NCBI GenBank assembly: GCA_029339505.1
Contig: JAQISU010000233.1
Span: forward strand, 1,968,001 to 2,032,000
Source of the DNA: Unio delphinus
Taxonomy: Eukaryota; Mollusca; Bivalvia; Unionida; Unionidae
Length of the DNA stretch: 64,000 nt
Reading direction: 5' to 3'
Part shown: positions 51,842-61,491 of the stretch, one piece after another
How positions within the stretch are numbered: the stretch's first letter is position 1
How the letters are laid out: every line of letters starts with the position of its first letter
Notes under the pieces: model-generated
Databases searched by the model: none
Told to the model about the DNA's origin: nothing
Seen by the model: only the letters and a program-made list of their open reading frames with translations
Program-made: the position numbers and the translations under genes

Positions 51842-51955
51842 AACTATTTGTGTATACTCTGTGGGAGTATATTGTGTAAAGATATCAGAGCAGGAATATT
51901 TGACAATTTGTGTATACTTTGTATGAGTATATTGTGTAAGGACATATCAGCACTT
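51842..51955. repeat. Tandem duplication, ~60 bp
   Basis: Two copies of a segment containing 'ttgtgtatac' and 'gagtatattgtgtaa'. Confidence 0.7.
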
Positions 51956-53434
51956 AGATATGGAGATATTATTGTACATGTTGTAGAAGTGTAATGTGCA
52001 GAAATGCGTCTGATTATGTGATATTGTTCTGTATAATAAGATTGAGAATATATATGTATCGATGTGATGAAATGTATTGATATACCGGTATGCATGATAA
52101 GCAGTTGATACCGTGTATACCATACCAGAAAGTATGGGTATTTTGATGTGCACGAATGCATGACCAAAGAAGGTAATGGCTTATCTGATGATTGATTTTT
52201 GTTTAGTGTGAGACTCGATAGCGAGCGTAATACGATAATGTCATTGTGTATTCATACAGGAAGCGATTAGGGACCAGATGAGCTGTATGATGCAGAGATG
52301 TGAAATAATCTAGTACAGTTGGTACCGAGTCTCTGGGAGACAAGAAAAGGAGAGAACGGAGGCAGAAGTTTCAAGGCATACAAGGGAACGGAAATGGAGG
52401 AAGTGGAAGGGTGAAGGGTGAAGGACGTAGTTGAAGGACTGAAGTTGTACTGGAGTACCAGTCAAGGAAAAGAAAATAATACAGATGAATAGAAACACAT
52501 GGCAGGATGAAAATCTATCAAACTCAGTCAGATCATGAAATAGGCCGTCACTTGGTCGAGTGCAAGACGAGTGATAGGGGTTTGAATATTGAATTTCATA
52601 TAATAAATGACTATCTACCATTGAATGGTATTACATTGTTGTTTATTTAAATTTTAATTTTGTGTATTCAGTACTTTAACTGTCGGTATCGCTCACTTTT
52701 GGGCTCGGAGCTTTGCATCTCTCTATCACTAATTCAATTTCTAACAAAAACGAGCCAGGGTGGGTTTTCCGTAATAATAAATATAATACTGGGAGCACCC
52801 CACCCCAACGTAAGGTAAACTAAGTCAACTTTGACAGTGGGACTAAATAGTAGGGCGACAATCCTTTCGACTCTTTACATTCCCAACACTAGTTCACGAG
52901 ACCTTATATACAAAATAATCAGGATAGATTATAGAAGGAGGAGAACATGGATTCGAGGAGGAAAAGTGGAGAAGATGGAAGCGTATAGAGAAGTCGAGAG
53001 GAGAAAGAATTTGGAGCAAGTCGGGAGAAAGACCAAACGGAATTGGAAGAATAGGTTAGAATACGCCGATGAGAAGAATACAATGACAGTTGGAAAGCTA
53101 TCTCACACGACATATCAAGTGATGTAATAGGTTGTTACAAGGTTGAGAGGAAGAGGAATGACCTGGAATTATTGTCATTGATTATTTCGTTGTATCAAGT
53201 TGTTATTCATTTAAATTTCATTTAAATCTTAAATAAATTTCATGTCAGATCCATTGAGAAGAAGAGCACAAACAAGAACAATCATAGACGAAATAAAACA
53301 AAGGAATTTGTTACTCAGTGATACCAAACATAGTTGTCCATTGCCTTAAACTAAATAACAGAAAAAAGCGTGAACCAGCACGTTTAGAAAAACTGTGCAA
53401 TTATTTTCTTGAAATACGAAAGTGAAAATTTAAA

Positions 53435-53690
53435 ATGAACTTACAGTATTGTGAATTTAATCCCAAATAGTCTTACAAGTTCTAACACTAGTCCAAACGT
53501 ATAGAGTTGTTACGACTCTATAGTCGTAAAGCGAGTAACAGAAGGAGCCAAAAGCAATATGTTGTGGGAAAACTTAAACAAATTAATTATCTAAGTTATA
53601 AAATAAAAATGTAAGAAGAACTTACAGTATTGTGAGTTAAGTCCAAAATAATCCTAAAACGTTCTGTCACTAGTCCAAAAAAATAGTGTT
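53435..53690. repeat. Direct duplication of a ~70-bp segment
   Basis: 'cttacagtattgtga' and 'cactagtccaaa' recur in the same order at about 53440-53500 and 53620-53680. Confidence 0.65.
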
Positions 53691-55764
53691 CCGAATGTAT
53701 GCCATGTCCTCGAATGTCCTGAAATATCCTCGAATGTGGTTAAATGCCAACATTATTGATGTATCCAAAACTTCTTTGAATACATTCACGATTATCCCAG
53801 AATATTATTTTTGAAAGAATACAAGACGATACATATAATAGGTCTATATATTGAAACGGTAGATCTAAGCGCATGCAAAAGGATAAGCATGTATACTTCC
53901 TCAAAAGAATAGGAACTAGTTGAAAATGATATCGCCAATGTGGCAATCGCCACGATGACGATAATGTTTTTCTGATATACTTCAATATCTCATTTCAAAA
54001 TACATAATAAATAACGATTACATACAGCTTCAGTATAACGTTAAAATTCTACCTCTTCTCGAGGGAAGGTCTTTAGCTTCTCAGTTGTGTTGGGTCATGC
54101 CATGGCTCGAAAGCATTTGATGTAAGTTGTTGCTTATATGAGATCGATGAAGAGCATATCGGTGTTTAGAAACAACACTACAATAATTATCTTAAAAAAA
54201 GTGGTTTATTCCTAAGTTACTTATTTACAATTTACATGAAATCAGATCGGAGAAACGTTTTAAAAAACACATCAATAATAGAATCTCCTGTTCAACAAAT
54301 ATTTATTGATATAAGAGATGATACAATGGAATAATTTTATTTATTTTCAAAAGAAAAGCAGTTGTTGTTGAGTAGACCGCATTTCCGTAGAGAGTTAGAA
54401 AGTTCTTCAAAACCATGTTTGCCATAATAATCTGTTAAATTAATCGCGTATATTGTTCACAGAACGTGCAGGTTTACTTGATCCCAGTCTCTCTCATTCG
54501 AATTTCCATTTATCAGAACTTCTTTCTCTATGGAAGTATTTAAAATCAGTTTGCACGATCAACTCAGTCTGTAATCTATGAACAGCATGTAGTAATCAAT
54601 ATCACACATTGGATCGGTAGCTTTTTCTTTCAGGAATGTTGTTTGCGAAACGAATGTCGTATCTCTTCTTTCCTGTGTTATGCCAGATATCTTGCTTTTT
54701 GTAGACTTATTTGTTTCGCATATTTCATGTTACGACCAGCAAGCACTCACAAGTGATGTGGTATGTGCATTGACCGTAGTGTTGTCTTACCTGGTATGCT
54801 CTGGTATGCCTTTATTTGTGTCGACTACCTGGTTGATTTGTTTTATTGATATCCATGTCTAAATACTACCATATTTTCTTCAACAAATGCTTGTCTCATT
54901 TTAGTTTTGCTCGATAAAAAAAGACCCAAATTTCTATAAATGTACCAAACTCCGAGTATCTTATTATGAAAAGCCTTTAGTATGTAATAAAGTATATATC
55001 TCACCTAATGTACATACCAAGTGTAATGGACACTATTCTACTTCCTCCTTTAATGTAAGGTAATGTCGTTCATTTCACAATTATGTCTTCTTCTGAAATG
55101 TACTTACACAACCACAATCTTAGCCATTTATTAACACTGGGCCGCTCTGTATAATATTACTCTAAGATAAAACTACAGGTCTCACTTATAATATGTATCC
55201 TTGGCCAGTATTGTCTGAATGACTTACCTGACTTTGAGAGTCCAAATATCTCATGGATGTCCTCTATAGGTAGCCATACTCAGTATGGTGAACGTTAGCA
55301 CTATAAATACTCTTGTTTAGACACACATCAATGTTCTGGTGATATGGTAACTTGATACAAAACAGTCGAATTTTTTCCCCACATGTATAACTCTAACTCT
55401 ACACAGTAAATAAAGATTTTATTATCGATTTATTTTGAAGGTAAACGGTATCAGTTACTAAGCAGATAAGCTAGTACTCATTGTCTATTTTTAGAATATT
55501 AACACTACAGTTCAGATATCAAACTGACAAAATATTCATTGTGAATAGTGTAGCGGAATGCAACGTGAGGAGCATAGGTCTACTAAGCAGGAAACCAGAC
55601 TAAAGGTCTGTACTAACTGTGTACAAACGCATTATTCGGGTACATATTAGGTTAAGTATTTTATATGTATGCCCTAATATGTTGTAGTTTTGATTTTACT
55701 TTATTAAGTAGCCTATCTGTCTATCCAGGTATTTGTATCGTAAGACGAGTTAGGAAGAGGATGC

Positions 55765-55766
<2 letters not shown>

Positions 55767-55842
<76 letters not shown>
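55767..55842. repeat. (GA)n microsatellite
   Basis: About 38 GA units with a partial SINE-like copy directly downstream. Confidence 0.95.
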
Positions 55843-55846
<4 letters not shown>

Positions 55847-55869
55847 GGGATCATTTAACCTAACTTTCA

Positions 55870-55975
55870 TATTTTTTGTCATATTGCTACGGTATCTGCT
55901 GTGTGGCAGTTTATATTGATGTTTAACACTGTGGCATCCAAGCGCCAAGCGAGGCAGATGAGCATATTTACCTTT
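55870..55975 (-). repeat. SINE-like repeat, partial copy 8
   Basis: 'gtcatattgctacggtatct', 'gtgtggcagtttatattgat' and 'gcgccaagcgaggcag' match other copies, with the middle deleted. Confidence 0.6.
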
Positions 55976-56091
55976 TATTGTTAGAGAGAGAGGGAAGGGT
56001 CAAAGTAGAAAGCTGTCAATCGGAACGAAGACTACAATAGGTGTGTTTGTGTTAACAGGAAGGAAATAAGTATGGTTTGATAATAAAAATT

Positions 56092-56274
56092 CGGACAAGA
56101 CGACGAGAACAGCAACTGAAATTACCATCTACTCAAGTTATGCCTGCAAATGAAAGTAAAATAATTAATCAGGCCGCAGCCCAAAGAATAATGGATCTGG
56201 CTGAAGCATCGTTAAAAGAAAAAGAAGATAACGTAACCGCTAGTCTAATAGCAGCAAGTGGTCTTCGTACATAA
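56092..56274 (+). pseudogene. Fragment of unknown viral protein
   Basis: An open stretch ending at a TAA at 56272-56274. The last 44 residues (MPANESKIINQAAAQRIMDL...) are helical and Ala-rich. It immediately precedes the capsid pseudogene. Not recognised. Confidence 0.35.
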
Positions 56275-56305
56275 TTACAATTTAAATCATAGTAATTACA
56301 ATAAA

Positions 56306-57645
56306 ATGTTTAAGCGTGAAATTGATACAGCGTTAGACATGGGTGAACCAGTTCGTAAAAATGATTCCCTGCGCGATTATCAATATTGTTCTTATTATAA
56401 CCAAATCAACGTGTAAGAATTGAATTACGAGTTCAAGATACAAGTCGGTATTTCTTACAGCTGAAGCATTTATCGAAGTTGAAGGTCGACTTATAAAAGC
56501 AAATGATACAGATTAAGAACTCGGTGACAGAGTCGGGTTTGTCAATAACGTATCATGGCGTTATTCAACAGTGCTAACTATATGATCGATGGAAAACACA
56601 TCGAATCATGCATGGAAAATGTTGATATTGCTACGACGATACTTGGTCTAGCTAGATACTCCGATGACTATTCAAGATCAGCCGGTCCATCAATGATGTT
56701 TACAAAGGATACAAATGATCATCCAGAAAACAGAAATGTAATGATGAATGCAGCTGGAACTGAAGTTGCGTCAATGAACGAAAATTTCAATCTCGGATTC
56801 GCAGTACGTAGATTAATGTTAAACGAAAACGAGATGTTTTCATGTGCGATTCCGTTATCTCATATTTTTGGATTTTGCAGAGATGTTAGGAAGGTTATGT
56901 TTGGTGCTAAACATACTGTGGTACTTAACAAAAAAGAATCCGACAATGATGCAATCTGGCGGGCCGGAGTTGATGCTGGTAGAGTAAAAATAACAAAATT
57001 ATCATTGTGGATGCCAGTAATGGTTCCATGTATCACAGAAGAAAATAAATTACTTTCTTTCATGAATCAAGGTGGTAAATCACTGCTATCATGGAAAACA
57101 ATGACTATATATAGTAATCAATGTAATGCTGCTGGTTTATTTACATGGCATATAGCAGCACAACAGGGGTTGCAGCACCACGATATATTTTTATCGCATT
57201 TCAAGCAAACGTACGAGTAAACAATTAGGAAAGGAGTCCGATGGTATTTGACACACTTGATGTTACTGAGGTTAGTTTGAGAATAAATGGACATCAAGAA
57301 CCTGCCGAGGAAGTTACTTTGAATTTTGGACAGAATTAAGTTTCACGTGCATATCATCGTTTAATGTCATCTATGGGGCGTGATCTAAATGTAGATACCG
57401 GTTTGCAAATATCACAAAAAGATTTCACAACATTATATCCGATCTATTACTTTTCACTGGAACATTTGGATTTATTTAGACAATCTGTTGTAAATATATA
57501 TTTTCGAGCTCAAGAAGGTTATTTTCCACTTGCTGATCCTGCTGGTTTCAGAGCGATCGCTGTTATACTTAGCGACAAAGCAGTATTACTCGAGGGTGTT
57601 AGTGGACGAATGCGAGACGTTGATGCACCCGTACAGAACATGTAA
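56306..57645 (+). pseudogene. Major capsid protein (double jelly roll), broken
   Basis: The parts line up as one capsid protein: an N-terminal piece containing RIELRVQDTSRYFL and AEAFIEVEGRLI (56400-56550), an intact central frame 56555-57220 with SAGPSMMFTK, CAIPLSHIFGFC and KITKLSLWMPVM, and a C-terminal piece 57241-57645 with KDFTTLYPIYYFS and ADPAGFRAIAVILSDKA. Defects are frame changes near 56400, 56457, 56550 and 57220, and TAA codons at 56514-56516 and 57337-57339. The family is the double-jelly-roll capsid of PolB-encoding virus-like elements in invertebrates. It is not closely similar to the Maverick hexon at 27.2-28.6 kb. Confidence 0.8.
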
Positions 57646-57718
57646 TTAAAATCATTCAAGTAAATATAAAACTGTCGTATAGTCATATTAATGCAAGTCT
57701 GACTCTAGGTCAGAAAAA

Positions 57719-57950
57719 ATATTACAATCAAAAAATGCAAATCAAAGTGGGGCAAAAATAACATTAAAGAAAAAAAACGAGTGGTGGTCCAAATAAATTG
57801 TCGTTAACCGGTAATCAGCTTAAACGTTTCAATAAAGCTCTGGTATCAAAAACTAGAGTTCAACTTGAATTTTTCCAAGTGCCATCAAAGATATGATTAA
57901 ATTAGGCGGTATATTTCCACTTCTTGCAGCAATACCAGCATTAATTGCTG
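57719..57950 (+). pseudogene. pX-like small basic protein, frameshifted
   Basis: The first frame gives LSLTGNQLKRFNKALVSKT, and after a +1 change near 57880 the second gives KDMIKLGGIFPLLAAIPALI. A Lys-rich stretch followed by GG and a hydrophobic tail is the pX/mu-like layout. It overlaps the start of the protease fragment. Confidence 0.6.
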
Positions 57951-58179
57951 CGATCTCGATTCGAATTCCGGTCCAGGAACTCAATGGGTTGAATATGCGA
58001 TAGATTCACGCGGAATTGTTTATTTTGATTCGTACGGACTATCACCAGTTGAGTTTTTAAATTATATTAATCAATTGCCTGCCAGAATTTGGTATTCTAC
58101 GTTACCGACACAGACAATGACAGACCCACTGATATGTGGTCGTGAATCCATCGCTGTACTTGATGCCATATCAAAATAA
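57946..58179 (+). pseudogene. Adenain-like protease fragment, catalytic His replaced by Gln
   Basis: About 70 residues are readable: GPGTQWVEYAIDSRGIVYFD, SYGLSP, then PTQTMTDPLICGRESIAVL and a TAA. The layout matches the adenain family, with Asp of YFDSYG, Gln of PTQ and Cys of CGRE present. The residue at the usual catalytic His (the H of THW) is Gln (CAA at 57982-57984). The N-terminal quarter is missing or out of frame. Not functional. Confidence 0.7.
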
Positions 58180-58256
58180 ACTAAACCACCTCACAAGGTT
58201 GTACAAGAATACACAAGTAATCGTTGGACAGGTATTTAAAATTGTACACATATATA

Positions 58257-59038
58257 ATGGTCGATATTTACGGAAGACCTTTGAAACCGAGAAAGGAACT
58301 GATAAAGATTTCGACGTATTAGAATATGAAACACGAGATGACCTTGCTGATATTATGAACCTAGCTGGGGTTGACCAATATGAGGTTGTTATTTTTCAGG
58401 ACAAACACGGTGTTTTGAAAACAAGTAATATTAAGTGGAATGATATAGTTCGTAGCGTTCTTGGCGCGGCTATGGATAATATTCCGGTATTTACAGACAG
58501 CGGAAAAATACGAGATTCGGATATATCGATAGAATATATCAGGAGTGAGATTATAAAACATGTTCAAAAACGATTATCAAATTCAGGTGGTGTATTAACA
58601 GAGGAACTTTCCACGAACGGAAATAAAATAACTGTTCTAAGAGATCCAACATCAGATGAAGATGCGGCAACAAAAAGATACGTTGACACTGTTGATGGTA
58701 AATTATCTACGTTAAAAACCAAGCATGATGCCGTTAGTGGTACATTATCCACGTTAAAATCCGGATACGAACTTCACATAAACGATCGCAATACCGTAGA
58801 CGGAAAATTATCTTCGCTGAGAGCCGAGTATGACGTTCACGTAGGTGCGTTTACAAATCTCCGTAGAAATTTCAGAAAGATCGATGAAATTGCAGAAGGA
58901 TTCTTCAGAAAACCATTAATCGTTGATACAAAACTTTCTGATATTAAAACATCAATCGATACGATTAAGAAAAGACAGGAAGATATTGTAAATGATGCTC
59001 GTTATATTATTAATAAAATTGATCTTCTTGAAAAATAG
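58257..59038 (+). pseudogene. Fibre-like protein with coiled-coil repeats
   Basis: The likely start ATG at 58257 (MVDIYGRPLK) is in another frame from the main body, so a frame change lies near 58290-58315. The body, open to 59036-59038, has YEVVIFQDKHGVLKTSN, the phage-fibre-like block DPTSDEDAATKRYVD, and repeated heptad-like units (VDGKLSTL, SGTLSTL, VDGKLSSL). Such proteins form trimeric spikes that contact the host cell. This role is inferred from the motif. Confidence 0.6.
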
Positions 59039-59043
59039 CAGGG

Positions 59044-59374
59044 TAAAATTCTCCATAGGCGGATTAACAACGTCGTATACACAATATCACCAGGATCAAT
59101 TGCATGGTCTCAACAAAATAATAGTATCAAACATACCGAGGAAGTTACTGGCGTGTACTGATTGTCTGTGTTTTGTAGTGCAAACTTTGAGATATTTACC
59201 ACGTATCCATAGCGTCACTCAACGGATAAGTTCTCTGAAACCGTATCTGTTATATTAAACCGTGGAGACGAAGAAACACTTATCCTGGTTGCATCCAACA
59301 AGACATTAACTCCAGCAACGATCTGGTGGTGTCTGGAATTTGTTGCTGAAACACCTCTATTGATTACAGCGTAA
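59044..59374 (+). pseudogene. Small viral protein, broken
   Basis: The first frame reads KFSIGGLTTSYTQYHQDQLH and continues to about 59140. A different frame reads GDEETLILVASNKTLTPATI and ends at TAA 59372-59374. There is no start ATG. It lies directly before the membrane-protein frame. Function unknown. Confidence 0.45.
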
Positions 59375-59379
59375 ATAAT

Positions 59380-59838
59380 ATGGACTACATATACAATCAA
59401 GCGCGTGAGTGGTAAAATAAATCAAAATCTATCGTTGATACCTACACGATAAAAGTAGAAAAATATCACAGACATGTAATTATCATTTATATAATTGTAT
59501 ACGCAGTCTCCGCGATTGTTGCTGGAGCCGGTCTTTTATTGTTCGTGGTAACAATGACATCACCTACGGTCATAATGATCTGTGTTTCAGCGTCAATTAC
59601 GATCGCTGGAGTTTTTAATATAATCGCAAAAAAGATGACGTGCACGAATGAAAAATTATCCGATTATGCGGTGAAGTTACACGCGGCAACAGCGGCGTAT
59701 TCTAAACTGTCTCAGTTAATATCTGAAAGCCTCAACGATGCTTCAATATCGGATTCTGAGTTCACATTAATGACTAAAATATTCTCCGAAGCAATGACTG
59801 TCATGCTACACCCTTTAAAGTTACAGATAAATAGATAA
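59380..59838 (+). pseudogene. Membrane protein with two transmembrane segments, one in-frame stop
   Basis: From the ATG at 59380 to the TAA at 59836-59838 there are 152 codons, broken only by TAA at 59413-59415. Two hydrophobic segments (VIIIYIIVYAVSAIVAGAGL and VIMICVSASITIAGVFNIIA) are followed by an alpha-helical tail. It ends with TAA directly joined to the next ATG. Confidence 0.65.
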
Positions 59839-60585
59839 ATGTCGGCACAGGAACTATTGCAACAGATTGCCACGAACACAACACCGATACAAACAGCTAT
59901 GATATCAGTGAGCACAACCAATCCCGAATTCAGTATTACTTTTCCAACTGCAATTTCAGCAAGGGCGATTGCACTTGCAAAACTGTGAGTATATCACAGT
60001 TGGCCAAATATCAGATATGAACCGTTTGATGGATTACTTCCAAATGATTCGCTTTCACATGCAAACAAAAATAAACCAGATGGAACCCCAGATTTCTTTG
60101 TTGTTTCTATCCCCACAGTTAGTTATCAGATTGAACAGATCAACGATGAATTCCTGCGCAGAATAAAATCATCAACAAGAAAAGAATCAAAAATAACTAT
60201 TACTATTCACAAACCAACATTATCATCTGTGATTGAAGTAAAACCTCCTGATTACATCGTAGATAGTTATCGATCATCGATAGAAACTGTTCTAGGGTGG
60301 CCTGAAACTCCACCAAATCCTGATGATGTTCTCAGATTTAACAATAACCCAGGTGTTGAAGGCAGGCATATTTCACCAGAGATTGTAAATATAACCTCAA
60401 CGATTGCAGTCAATCTTGTATGTGATGTAATTGATGGTAGTTATCAAACAGATCTTGGGATCTCGAATCAAGCTCAACAAGGAAACGTTCTTTACACATT
60501 TACTCCAATGGTTCCTCCTGGTACCTTGATCGTGCAGGAACCAATCAATCCGGTGTATCACCGACCAGAGTGGACACTTGATTGA
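59839..60585 (+). pseudogene. Penton-like minor capsid protein, one in-frame stop
   Basis: From the ATG at 59839 to the stop at 60585 there are 248 codons in one frame, with a single TGA at 59986-59988. Visible blocks are VYHSWPNIRYEPF, VVSIPTVSYQIEQIND, IEVKPPDYIVDSY and FTPMVPPGTLIVQ, in the order of penton-like proteins of this lineage. It forms the vertex capsomers. The single stop and absence of frameshift make this the best-preserved gene of the element. Confidence 0.75.
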
Positions 60586-60656
60586 TTTACGTGCAGAGGT
60601 GAACCTCATAAACCTCAATGATCTTGATTCACGAATTAATCGGATAAATATTATAT

Positions 60657-60932
60657 ATGTACCAGCACGTTAAGGTTTTTATACAAGGCGAGGAAGCACT
60701 TGAAAATGCAATCAAATTAATATTTACACAGTCTCCATTCAACATCGTTGATATAGTCATTGATGGGTTCGGTGACGAAGATCTTTTATTGACGCAAGAA
60801 TAGTTAGATAGATTGTGGCTTGAACCTATTTCTATGATCACGTGTAACCGAGATCAGATTATAAACTACGCGCATTCCTGCATTAAACTTGATGAACTTA
60901 AAAAATATTATATAGCTCTGAATGAAATCTGA
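60657..60932 (+). pseudogene. Small viral protein with one in-frame stop
   Basis: From the ATG at 60657 to the TGA at 60930-60932 there are 91 codons, with a TAG at 60801-60803. Contains HVKVFIQGEEALENAI and KLDELKKYYIALNEI. Not recognised. Confidence 0.5.
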
Positions 60933-61491
60933 TTTAAGTAAAACAGAATATTTCTTTACAGATTTGATGAATTTCATCTTTTTTTACCCCTTTTTTTGGT
61001 CTTTTTTATATTCTCGTAAAACTATATCCGATTTTAGTTGATTTATGAGCAAAAAGATGGCAAATTTACCGATTTATCGATAAATCATTTAGAGAATGGC
61101 TCGGTGTTTACCCTATAAATATTATAATTTTGACAGATTTTCTATGATATTTCGACTAAAATGGGTTAAAAAAAAGATGAAATGCATCAAAAATTACAAA
61201 TCTGAATACAAAAAGATATTATAACAGAATAAAAAAGGATATATAACAGATAAAATATAACAGAATAAAACAAAATATAACAGAATAAAGCAAAATATAA
61301 CAGATGTTTAAGATTATAAGCGACACTAAAATATAGATGCTACGATGAACGACAAATGAGCAGCGATGATCATTAACTACCTTGACGATAGAAAATATAT
61401 TTTAAAGATCATATTTATCATACCATCAGATACAAACAATTAAATTATTCGTAATAAATGTGATCATGTCCTTCATAACGAGAAAACTGCC
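60933..61491. other. AT-rich spacer with short repeats
   Basis: No frame. It holds a T-rich stretch at about 60980-61015 and several copies of 'aatataacagaataaa' at 61210-61305. It separates the structural block from the replication gene and could have held promoters. Confidence 0.5.

Larger units (their letters stand above)
46569..55990. other. Host non-coding DNA between IAP gene and second viral element
   Basis: No exon or gene is recognised on either strand. The stretch holds microsatellites, SINE-like copies, a 55-bp tandem repeat at 51.3 kb, a ~50-bp duplication at 51.84-51.95 kb and a ~70-bp duplication at 53.44/53.62 kb. IAP promoter and 5' exons may be here but cannot be placed. Confidence 0.5.

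Noticed and set aside
52310..53127. Frames of about 100 codons on both strands
   Set aside because: They have no recognisable motif, no promoter or splice context, and a composition like the flanking non-coding DNA.
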